In this document: piece after piece, positions 27,070 to 39,000 of the stretch | Numbering within the stretch: position 1 is the stretch's first letter | Layout: each line of letters starts with the position of its first letter | Source: Anomaloglossus baeobatrachus | Taxonomy: Eukaryota; Chordata; Amphibia; Anura; Aromobatidae | Length of the DNA: 64,000 nt | Reading direction: 5' to 3' | Assembly (NCBI RefSeq): GCF_048569485.1 | Contig: NW_027443635.1 | Location: 558,001 to 622,000 of the forward strand | Program-made: the position numbers and the translations under genes | The notes under the pieces: model-generated | Told to the model about the DNA's origin: nothing | Database searches by the model: none | The model's input: the letters and a program-made list of their open reading frames with translations, nothing else

Positions 27070-30000
27070 TTAGGGGGTATTGCAATTTTTTGGCATTTTA
27101 AGGCAAAATTGTTCCTTTGGGGGGGTATTGCAACTTTTGGCCATTTTGAAGCGAAATTGTTCCTTTGGGGGGGTATTGCAATTTTTTGCCATTTTGAGGC
27201 GAAATTGTTCCTTTGGGGGGGTATTGCAACTTTTGGCCATTTTGAAGCGAAATTGTTCCTTTGGGGGGTATTGCAATTTTTTGCCATTTTGAGGCGAAAT
27301 TGTTCCTTTGGGGGGGTATTGCAACTTTTGGCCATTGTGAAGCGAAATTGTTCCTTTGGGGGGGTATTGCAACTTTTCGGCATTTTGAGGCGAAATTGTT
27401 CCTTTGGGGGGTATTGCAATTTTTTGCCATTTTGAGGCGAAATTGTTCCTTTGGGGGGTATTGCAACTTTTGGCCATTTTGAAGCGAAATTGTTCCTTTC
27501 GGGGGGTATTGCAACTTTTCGGCATTTTGAGGCGAAATTGTTCCTTTGGGGGGGTATTGCAACTTTTGGCCATATTGAAGCGAAATTGTTCCTTTGGGGG
27601 GGTATTGCAATTTTTAACCATTTTGAGGCGAAATTGTTCCTTTGGGGGGGGTATTGCAACTTTTGGCCATTTTGAATCGAAATTGTTCCTTTCGGGGGGT
27701 ATTGCAACTTTTCAGCATTTTGAGGCGAAATTGTTCCTTTGGGGGGGTATTGCAACTTTTGGCCATTTTGAAGCGAAATTGTTCCTTTCGGAGGGTATTG
27801 CAACTTTTCGGCATTTTGAAGCGAAATTGTTCCTTTGGGGGTATTGCAATTTTTTGCCATTTTGAGGCGAAATTGTTCCTTTGGGGGGGTATTGCAACTT
27901 TTGGCCATTTTGAAGCGAAATTGTTCCTTTGGGGGGGTATTGCAATTTTTTTTTCATTTTGAGGCGAAATTGTTCCTTTGGGGGGGGTATTGCAAATTTT
28001 GGCCATTTTGAAGCGAAATTGTTCCTTTGGGGGGGTATTGCAATTTTTTGCCATTTTGAGGCGAAATTGTTCCTTTGGGGGGGTATTGCAACTTTTGGCC
28101 ATTTTGAAGCGAAATTGTTCCTTTCGGGGGGTATTGCAACTTTTCAGCATTTTGAGGCGAAATTGTTCCTTGGGGGGGTATTGCAACTTTTGGCCATTTT
28201 GAAGCAAAATTGTTCCTTTGGGGGGGTATTGCAATTTTTAACCATTTTGAGGCGAAATTGTTCCTTTGGGGGGGTATTGCAACTTTTGGCCATTTTGAAG
28301 TGAAATTGTTCCTTTCGGGGGGTATTGCAACTTTTCAGCATTTTGAAGCGAAATTGTTCCTTTGGGGGGGTATTGCAATTTTTTGCCATTTTGAGGCGAA
28401 ATTGTTCCTTTGGGGGGTATTGCAATTTTTTGCCATTTTGAGGCGAAATTGTTCCTTTGGGGGGGTATTGCAACTTTTGGCCATTTTGAAGCGAAATTGT
28501 TCCTTTGGGGGTATTGCAATTTTTTGCCATTTTGAGGCGAAATTGTTCCTTTGGGGGGGTATTGCAACTTTTGGCCATATTGAAGCGAAATTGTTCCTTT
28601 GGGGGGTTTTTACAATTTTTGGCCATTTTGAGGCGAAATTGTTCCTTTCGGGGGGTATTGCAACTTTTCGGCATTTTGAGGCGAAATTGTTCCTTTGGGG
28701 GGGTATTGCAACTTTTGGCCATTTTGAAGCGAAATTGTTCCTTTGGGGGGTTTTTACAATTTTTGGCCATTTTGAGGCGAAATTGTTCCTTTGGGGGGGT
28801 ATTGCAACTTTTGGCCATTTTGAAGCGAAATTGTTCCTTTGGGGGGGTATTGCAATTTTTTGCCATTTTGAGGCGAAATTGTTCCTTTGGGGGGGTATTG
28901 CAACTTTTGGCCATTTTGAAGCGAAATTGTTCCTTTGGGGGGGTATTGCAACTTTTCGGCATTTTGAGGCGAAATTGTTCCTTTGGGGGGGTATTGCAAT
29001 TTTTTGCCATTTTGAGGCGAAATTGTTCCTTTGGGGGGGTATTGCAACTTTTGGCCATTTTGAAGCGAAATTGTTCCTTTGGGGGGGTATTGCAACTTTT
29101 GGCCATTTTGAGGCGAAATTGTTCCTTTGGGGGGGTATTGCATTTTTTTGCCATTTTGAGGCGAAATTGTTCCTTTGGGGGGGTATTGCAACTTTTGGCC
29201 ATTTTGAAGCGAAATTGTTCCTTTGGGGGGGTATTGCAATTTTTTGCCATTTTGAGGCGAAATTGTTCCTTTTGGGGGGTATTGCAACTTTTGGCCATAT
29301 TGAAGCAAAATTGTTCCTTTGGGAGGTTTTTACAATTTTTGGCCATTTTGAGGCGAAATTGTTCCTTTCGGGGGGTATTGCAACTTTTCGGCATTTTAAG
29401 GAAAAATTGTTCCTTTGGGGGGGTATTGCAACTTTTGGCCATTTTGAAGCGAAATTGTTCCTTTGGGGGGTATTGCAATTTTTTGCCATTTTGAGGCGAA
29501 ATTGTTCCTTTGGGGGGGTATTGCAACTTTTGGCCATTTTGAAGCGAAATTGTTCCTTTGGGGGGGTATTGCAACTTTTCGGCATTTTGAGGCGAAATTG
29601 TTCCTTTGGGGGGTATTGCAATTTTTTGCCATTTTGAGGCGAAATTGTTCCTTTGGGGGGGTATTGCAACTTTTGGCCATTTTGAAGCGAAATTGTTCCT
29701 TTGGGGGGGTATTGCAACTTTTCGGCATTTTGAGGCGAAATTGTTCCTTTGGGGGGGTATTGCAATTTTTTGCCATTTTGAGGCGAAATTGTTCCTTTGG
29801 GGGGGTATTGCAACTTTTGGCCATATTGAAGCGAAATTGTTCCTTTGGGGGGGTATTGCAATTTTTAACCATTTTGAGGCGAAATTGTTCCTTTGGGGGG
29901 GTATTGCAACTTTTGGCCATTTTGAAGCGAAATTGTTCCTTTCGGGGGGTATTGCAACTTTTCAGCATTTTGAGGCGAAATTGTTCCTTTGGGGGGTATT

Positions 30001-31989
30001 TCAATTTCTTTGCCATTTTGAGGCGAAATTGTTCCTTTGGGGGGGTATGGCAACTTTTCGGAATTTTGAGGCGAAATTGTTCCTTTGGGGGGTATTGCAA
30101 TTTTTTTTCCATTTTGAGGCGAAATTGTTCCTTTGGGGGGGTATTGCAACTTTTGGCCATTTTGAAGCGAAAATGTTCCTTTCGGGGGGTATTGCAACTT
30201 TTCGGCATTTTGAAGCGAAATTGTTCCTTTGGGGGGTATTGCAATTTTTTGCCATTTTGAGGCGAAATTGTTCCTTTGGGGGGGTATTGCAACTTTTGGC
30301 CATTTTGAAGCGAAATTGTTCCTTTGGGGGGGTATTGCAACTTTTGGCCATTTTGAGGCGAAATTGTTCCTTTGGGGGGGTATTGCAACTTTTTGCCATT
30401 TTGAAGCGAAATTGTTCCTTTGGGGGGTATTGCATTTTTTTGCCATTTTGAGGCGAAATTGTTCCTTTGGGGGGGTATTGCAACTTTTCGCCTTTTTGAG
30501 GCGAAATTGTTCCTTTTGGGGGGGTATTGCAACTTTTGGCCATTTTGAAGCGAAATTGTTCCTTTGGGGGGGTATTGCAATTTTTTGCCATTTTGAGGCG
30601 AAATTGTTCCTTTAGGGGAGTATTGCAATTTTTTGCCATTTTGAGGCGAAATTGTTCTTTTGGGGGGGTATTGCAACTTTTGGCCATTTTGAAGCGAAAT
30701 TGTTCCTTTGGGGGGGTATTGCAATTTTTTGCCATTTTGAGGCGAAATTGTTCCTTTTGGGGGCTATTGCAACTTTTGGCCATATTAAAGCGAAATTGTT
30801 CCTTTGGGAGGTTTTTACAATTTTTGGCCATTTTGAGGCGAAATTGTTCCTTTGGGGGGTATTGCAACTTTTGGCCATTTTGAAGCGAAAATGTTCCTTT
30901 CGGGGGGTATTGCAACTTTTCGGCATTTTGAAGCGAAATTGTTCCTTTTGGGGGGGTATTGCAATTTTTTGCCATTTTGAGGCAAAATTGTTCCTTTGGG
31001 GGGGTATTGCAACTTTTGGCCATTTTGAAGCGAAATTGTTCCTTTGGGGGGGTATTGCAATTTTTTGCCATTTTGAGGCGAAATTGTTCCTTTGGGGTGG
31101 TATTGCAACTTTTGCCCATTTTGAAGCGAAATTGTTCCTTTGGGGGGTTATTGCAACTTTTCGGCATTTTGAGGCGAAATTGTTCCTTTGGGGGGTATTG
31201 CAATTTTTTGCCATTTTGAGGCGAAATTGTTCCTTTGGGGGGGTATTGCAACTTTTGGCCATTTTGAAGCGAAATTGTTCCTTTGGGGGGGTATTGCAAC
31301 TTTTCGGCATTTTGAGGCGAAATTGTTCCTTTGGGGGGGTATTGCAATTTTTTGCCATTTTGAGGCGAAATTGTTCCTTTGGGGGGGTATTGCAACTTTT
31401 GGCCATTTTGAGGCGAAATTGTTCCTTTGGGGGGGTATTGCAACTTTTCGGCATTTTAAGGCGAAATTGTTCCTTTGGGGGGTATTGCAATTTTTTTTCC
31501 ATTTTGAGGCGAAATTGTTCCTTTGGGGGGGTATTGCAACTTTTGGCCATTTTGAAGCGAAAATGTTCCTTTCGGGGGGTATTGCAACTTTTCGGCATTT
31601 TGAAGCGAAATTGTTCCTTTGGGGGGTATTGCAATTTTTTGCCATTTTGAGGCGAAATTGTTCCTTTGGGGGGGTATTGCAACTTTTGGCCATTTTGAAG
31701 CGAAATTGTTCCTTTGGGGGGGTATTGCAACTTTTGGCCATTTTGAGGCGAAATTGTTCCTTTGGGGGGGTATTGCAACTTTTTGCCATTTTGAAGCGAA
31801 ATTGTTCCTTTTGGGGTATTGCATTTTTTTGCCATTTTGAGGCGAAATTGTTCCTTTGGGGGGGTATTGCAACTTTTGGCCTTTTTGAGGCGAAATTGTT
31901 CCTTGGGGGGGTATTGCAACTTTTGGCCATTTTGAAGCGAAATTGTTCCTTTGGGGGGGTATTGCAATTTTTTGCCATTTTGAGGCGAA

Positions 31990-33030
31990 ATTGTTCCTTT
32001 GGGGGGGTATTGCAATTTTTTGCCATTTTGAGGCGAAATTGTTCCTTTGAGGGGGTATTGCAACTTTTGGCCATTTTGAAGTGAAATTGTTCCTTTTGGG
32101 GGGTATTGCAACTTTTCAGCATTTTGAAGCGAAATTGTTCCTTTTGGGGGGGTATTGCAATTTTTTGCCATTTTGAGGCGAAATTGTTCCTTTGGGGGGG
32201 TATTGCAACTTTTGGCCATTTTGAAGCAAAATTGTTCCTTCTGGGGTATTGCAATTTTTTGCCATTTTGAGGCGAAATTGTTCCTTTGGGGGGGTATTGC
32301 AACTTTTGGCCATATTGAAGCGAAATTGTTCCTTTGGGGGGTTTTTACAATTTTTGGCCATTTTAAGGCGAAATTGTTCCTTTCGGGGGGTATTGCAACT
32401 TTTCGGCATTTTGAGGCGAAATTGTTCCTTTGGGGGGGTATTGCAACTTTTGGCCATTTTGAAGCGAAATTGTTCCTTTGGGGGGTTTTTACAACTTTTG
32501 GCCATTTTGAAGCGAAATTGTTCCTTTGGGGGGGTATTGCAATTTTTTGCCATTTTGAGGCGAAATTGTTCCTTTGAGGGGGTATTGCAACTTTTGGCCA
32601 TTTTGAAGTGAAATTGTTCCTTTCGGGGGGTATTGCAACTTTTCAGCATTTTGAAGCGAAATTGTTCCTTTTGGGGGGGTATTGCAATTTTTTGCCATTT
32701 TGAGGCGAAATTGTTCCTTTGGGGGGGTATTGCAACTTTTGGCCATTTTGAAGCAAAATTGTTCCTTCTGGGGTATTGCAATTTTTTGCCATTTTGAGGC
32801 GAAATTGTTCCTTTGGGGGGGTATTGCAACTTTTGGCCATATTGAAGCGAAATTGTTCCTTTGGGGGGTTTTTACAATTTTTGGCCATTTTAAGGCGAAA
32901 TTGTTCCTTTCGGGAGGTATTGCAACTTTTCGGCATTTTGAGGCGAAATTGTTCCTTTGGGGGGGTATTGCAACTTTTGGCCATTTTGAAGCGAAATTGT
33001 TCCTTTGGGGGGTTTTTACAATTTTTGGCC
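31990..33030 (+). repeat. Tandem duplication of an 11-monomer satellite block (527 bp)
   Basis: Two adjacent units of 527 bp share rare marks: the short spacer CCTTCTGGGGTATTGC at 32237 and 32764, the target-like TTTGAGGGGGTATTGC at 32046 and 32573, and ATTTTAAGGCG monomers after GGTTTTTACAATTTTTGG. A further partial repeat of three monomers follows near 33013. The small number of differences suggests recent unequal exchange. Confidence 0.8.
32533..32671 (+). other. Uninterrupted copy of the transposon insertion site
   Basis: This 139-bp stretch of satellite equals the left flank of the transposon (42719-42763) joined to its right flank (48108-48204), with TGA counted once. Every base agrees over 45 bases on the left and 94 on the right; the first difference is one T/G at 32672 against 48205. 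It is a paralogous empty site that fixes both transposon ends and the 3-bp target duplication. Confidence 0.9.
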
Positions 33031-36000
33031 ATTTTAAGGCGAAATTGTTCCTTTCGGGGGGTATTGCAACTTTTCGGCATTTTGAGGCGAAATTGTTCCT
33101 TTGGGGGGGTATTGCAACTTTTGGCCATTTTGAAGCGAAATTGTTCCTTTGGGGGGGTATTGCAATTTTTTGCCATTTTGAGGCGAAATTGTTCCTTTGG
33201 GGGGGTATTGCAACTTTTGGCCATTTTGAAGCGAAATTGTTCCTTTGGGGGGGTATTGCAACTTTTCGGCATTTTGAGGCGAAATTGTTCCTTTGGGGGG
33301 GTATTGCAATTTTTTGCCATTTTGAGGCGAAATTGTTCCTTTGGGGGGGTATTGCAACTTTTGGCCATTTTGAAGCGAAATTGTTCCTTTGGGGGGGTAT
33401 TGCAACTTTTGGCCATTTTGAGGCGAAATTGTTCCTTTGGGGGGGTATTGCAACTTTTTGCCATTTTGAAGCGAAATTGTTCCTTTGGGGGGTATTGCAT
33501 TTTTTTGCCATTTTGAGGCGAAATTGTTCCTTTGGGGGGGTATTGCAACTTTTGGCCTTCTTGAGGCGAAATTGTTCCTTTGGGGGGGTATTGCAACTTT
33601 TGGCCATTTTGAAGCGAAATTGTTCCTTTGGGGGGGTATTGCAATTTTTTGCCATTTTGAGGCGAAATTGTTCCTTTTGGGGGGTATTGCAACTTTTGGC
33701 CATATTGAAGCGAAATTGTTCCTTTGGGAGGTTTTTACAATTTTTGGCCATTTTGAGGCGAAATTGTTCCTTTCGGGGGGTATTGCAACTTTTCGGCATT
33801 GTGAGGCAAAATTGTTCCTTTGGGGGGGTATTGCAACTTTTGGCCATTTTGAAGCGAAATTGTTCCTTTGGGGGGGTATTGCAATTTTTTGCCATTTTGA
33901 GGCGAAATTGTTCCTTTGGGGGGGTATTGCAACTTTTGGCCATTTTGAAGCGAAATTGTTCCTTTGGGGGGTTATTGCAACTTTTCGGCATTTTGAGGCG
34001 AAATTGTTCCTTTGGGGGGTATTGCAATTTTTTGCCATTTTGAGGCGAAATTGTTCCTTTGGGGGGTATTGCAACTTTTGGCCATTTTGAAGCGAAATTG
34101 TTCCTTTGGGGGGGTATTGCAACTTTTCAGCATTTTGAGGCGAAATTGTTCCTTTGGGGGGGTATTGCAACTTTTCGGCATTTTGAGACGAAATTGTTCC
34201 TTTGGGGGGTATTGCAATTTTTTTTCCATTTTGAGGCGAAATTGTTCCTTTGGGGGGGTATTGCAACTTTTGGCCATTTTGAAGCGAAAATGTTCCTTTC
34301 GGGGGGTATTGCAACTTTTCGGAATTTTGAGGCGAAATTGTTCCTTTGGGGGGTATTGCAATTTTTTTTCCATTTTGAGGCGAAATTGTTCCTTTGGGGG
34401 GGTATTGCAACTTTTGGCCATTTTGAAGCGAAAATGTTCCTTTCGGGGGGTATTGCAATTTTTCGGCATTTTGAAGCGAAATTGTTCCTTTGGGGGGTAT
34501 TGCAATTTTTTGCCATTTTGAGGCGAAATTGTACCTTTGGGGGGGTATTGCAACTTTTGGCCATTTTGAAGCGAAATTGTTCCTTTGGGGGGGTATTGCA
34601 ACTTTTGGCCATTTTGAGGCGAAATTGTTCCTTTGGGGGGTATTGCATTTTTTTGCCATTTTGAGGCGAAATTGTTCCTTTGGGGGGGTATTGCAACTTT
34701 TGGCCTTTTTGAGGCGAAATTGTTCCTTTGGGGGGGTATTGCAACTTTTGGCCATTTTGAAGCGAAATTGTTCCTTTGGGGGGGTATTGCAATTTTTTGC
34801 CATTTTGAGGCGAAATTGTTCCTTTGGGGGAGTATTGCAATTTTTTGCCATTTTGAGGCGAAATTGTTCTTTTGGGGGGGGTATTGCAACTTTTGGCCAT
34901 TTTGAAGCGAAATTGTTCCTTTGGGGGGGTATTGCAATTTTTTGCCATTTTGAGGCGAAATTGTTCCTTTTGGGGGCTATTGCAACTTTTGGCCATATTG
35001 AAGCGAAATTGTTCCTTTGGGAGGTTTTTACAATTTTTGGCCATTTTGAGGCGAAATTGTTCCTTTCGGGGGGTATTGCAACTTTTCGGCATTTTGAGGC
35101 AAAATTGTTCCTTTGGGGGGGTATTGCAACTTTTGGCCATTTTGAAGCGAAATTGTTCCTTTGGGGGGGTATTACAATTTTTTGCCATTTTGAGGCGAAA
35201 TTGTTCCTTTGGGGGGGTATTGCAACTTTTGGCCATTTTGAAGCGAAATTGTTCCTTTGGGGGGTATTGCAACTTTTCGGCATTTTGAGGCGAAATTGTT
35301 CCTTTGGGGGGGTATTGCAATTTTTTGCCATTTTGAAGCGAAATTGTTCATTTGGGGGGGTATTGCAATTTTTTGCCATTTTGAGGCGAAATTGTTCCTT
35401 TTGGGGGGTATTGCAACTTTTGGCCATATTGAAGCGAAATTGTTCCTTTGGGAGGTTTTTACAATTTTTGGCCATTTTGAGGCGAAATTGTTCCTTTCGG
35501 GGGGTATTGCAACTTTTCGGCATTTTGAGGCAAAATTGTTCCTTTGGGGGGGTATTGCAACTTTTGGCCATTTTGAAGCGAAATTGTTCCTTTGGGGGGG
35601 TATTGCAATTTTTTGCCATTTTGAGGCGAAATTGTTCCTTTGGGGGGGTATTGCAACTTTTGGCCATTTTGAAGCGAAATTGTTCCTTTGGGGGGTTATT
35701 GCAACTTTTCGGCATTTTGAGGCGAAATTGTTCCTTTGGGGGGTATTGCAATTTTTTGCCATTTTGAGGCGAAATTGTTCCTTTGGGGGGGTATTGCAAC
35801 TTTTGGCCATTTTGAAGCGAAATTGTTCCTTTGGGGGGTATTGCAACTTTTCGGCATTTTGAGGCGAAATTGTTCCTTTGGGGGGGTATTGCAATTTTTT
35901 GCCATTTTGAGGCGAAATTGTTCCTTTGGGGGGGTATTGCAACTTTTGGCCATTTTGAGGTGAAATTGTTCCTTTGGGGGGGTATTGCAACTTTTGGCCA

Positions 36001-39000
36001 TACTGAAGCGAAATTGTTCCTTTGGGGGGGTATTGCAATTTTTAACCATTTTGAGGCGAAATTGTTCCTTTGGGGGGGTATTGCAATTTTTTGCCATTTT
36101 GAGGCGAAATTGTTCCTTTGGGGGGGTATTGCAACTTTTGGCCATTTTGAAGCGAAATTGTTCCTTTCGGGGGGTATTGCAACTTTTCAGCATTTTGAGG
36201 CGAAATTGTTCCTTTGGGGGTATTGCAATTTTTTTTCCATTTTGAGGCGAAATTGTTCCTTTGGGGGGGTATTGCAACTTTTGGCCATTTTGAAGCGAAA
36301 TTGTTCCTTTGGGGGGTATTGCAACTTTTCGGCATTTTGAGGCGAAATTGTTCCTTTGGGGGGTATTGCAATTTTTTGCCATTTTGAGGCGAAATTGTTC
36401 CTTTGGGGGGGTATTGCAACTTTTGGCCATTTTGAAGCGAAATTGTTCCTTTGGGGGGGTATTGCAATTTTTTGCCATTTTGAGGCGAAATTGTTCCTTT
36501 GGGGGGGTATTGCAACTTTTGGCCATATTGAAGTGAAATTGTTCCTTTGGGGGGGTATTGCAATTTTTAACTATTTTGAGGCGAAATTGTTCCTTTGGGG
36601 GGGTATTGCAACTTTTGGCCATTTTGAAGCGAAATTGTTCCTTTCGGGGGGTATTGCAACTTTTCAGCATTTTGAGGCGAAATTGTTCCTTTGGGGGGGT
36701 ATTGCAACTTTTGGCCATTTTGAAGCGAAATTGTTCCTTTGGGGGGGTATTGCAACTTTTCGGCATTTTGAGGCGAAATTGTTCCTTTGGGGGGTATTGC
36801 AATTTTTTGCCATTTTGAGGCGAAATTGTTCCTTTGGGGGGGTATTGCAACTTTTGGCCATTTTGAAGCGAAATTGTTCCTTTGGGGGGGTATTGCAACT
36901 TTTCGGCATTTTGAGGCGAAATTGTTCCTTTGGGGGGGTATTGCAATTTTTTGCCATTTTGAGGCGAAATTGTTCCTTTGGGGGGGTATTGCAACTTTTG
37001 GCCATTTTGAAGCGAAATTGTTCCTTTGGGGGGTATTGCATTTTTTTGCCATTTTGAGGCGAAATTGTTCCTTTGGGGGGGTATTGCAACTTTTGGCCAT
37101 TTTGAAGCGAAATTGTTCCTTTGGGGGGGTATTGCAACTTTTCGGCATTTTGAGGCGAAATTGTTCCTTTGGGGGGTATTGCAATTTTTTTTCAATTTTG
37201 AGGCGAAATTGTTCTTTTGGGGGGTATTGCAACTTTTGGCCATTTTGAAGCGAAATTGTTCCTTTGGGGGGTATTGCAACTTTTCGGCATTTTGAGGCGA
37301 AATTGTTCCTTTGGGGGGTATTGCAATTTTTTTTCCATTTTGAGGCGAAATTGTTCTTTTGGGGGGGTATTGCAACTTTTGGCCATTTTGAAGCGAAAAT
37401 GTTCCTTTCGGGGGGTATTGCAACTTTTCGGCATTTTGAAGCGAAATTGTTCCTTTGGGGGGTATTGCAATTTTTTGCCATTTTGAGGCGAAATTGTTCC
37501 TTTTGGGGGGGTATTGCAAATTTTGGCCATTTTGAAGCGAAATTGTTTCTTTGGGGGGGTATTGCAATTTTTTGCCATTTTGAAGCGAAATTGTTCCTTT
37601 GGGGGGGTATTGCAACTTTTCGGCATTTTGAGGCGAAATTGTTCCTTTGGGGGTATTGCAATTTTTTGCCATTTTGAGGCGAAATTGTTCCTTTGGGGGG
37701 GTATTGCAACTTTTGGCCATATTGAAGCGAAATTGTTCCTTTGGGGGGTTTTTACAATTTTTGGCCATTTTAAGGCGAAATTGTTCCTTTCGGGGGGTAT
37801 TGCAACTTTTCGGCATTTTGAGGCGAAATTGTTCCTTTGGGGGGGTATTGCAACTTTTGGCCATTTTGAAGCGAAATTGTTCCTTTGGGGGGTATTGCAA
37901 TTTTTTGCCATTTTGAGGCGAAATTGTTCCTTTGGGGGGGTATTGCAACTTTTGGCCATTTTGAAGCGAAATTGTTCCTTTGGGGGGTATTGCAATTTTT
38001 TGCCATTTTGAGGCGAAATTGTTCCTTTGGGGGGGTATTGCAACTTTTGGCCATATTGAAGCGAAATTGTTCCTTTGGGGGGGTATTGCAATTTTTAACC
38101 ATTTTGAGGCGAAATTGTTCCTTTGGGGGGGTATTGCAACTTTTGGCCATTTTGAAGCGAAATTGTTCCTTTGGGGGGGTATTGCAACTTTTCGGCATTT
38201 TGAGGCGAAATTGTTCCTTTGGGGGGGTATTGCAATTTTTTGCCATTTTGAGGCGAAATTGTTCCTTTGGGGGGGTATTGCAACTTTTCGGCATTTTGAG
38301 GCGAAATTGTTCCTTTGGGGGGTATTGCAATTTTTTTTCCATTTTGAGGCGAAATTGTTCCTTTGGGGGGGTATTGCAACTTTTGGCCATTTTGAAGCGA
38401 AAATGTTCCTTTCGGGGGGTATTGCAACTTTTCGGCATTTTGAAGCGAAATTGTTCCTTTGGGGGGTATTGCAATTTTTTGCCATTTTGAGGCGAAATTG
38501 TTCCTTTGGGGGGGTATTGCAACTTTTCGGCATTTTGAGGCGAAATTGTTCCTTTGGGGGGGTATTGCAATTTTTTGCCATTTTGAGGCGAAATTGTTCC
38601 TTTGAGGGGGTTTTGCAACTTTTGGCCATTTTGAAGCGAAATTGTTCCTTTGGGGGGGTATTGCAACTTTTCGGCATTTTGAGGCGAAATTGTTCCTTGG
38701 GGGGTATTGCAACTTTTGGCCATTTTGAAGCAAAATTGTTCCTTTGGGGGGTATTGCAATTTTTAACCATTTTGAGGCGAAATTGTTCCTTTGGGGGGGT
38801 ATTGAAACTTTTGGCCATTTTGAAGTGAAATTGTTCCTTTCGGGGGGTATTGCAACTTTTCAGTATTTTGAAGCGAAATTGTTCCTTTGGGGGGGTATTG
38901 CAATTTTTTGCCATTTTGAGGCGAAATTGTTCCTTTGGGGGGTATTGCAATTTTTTGCCATTTTGAGGCGAAATTGTTCCTTTGGGGGGGTATTGCAACT

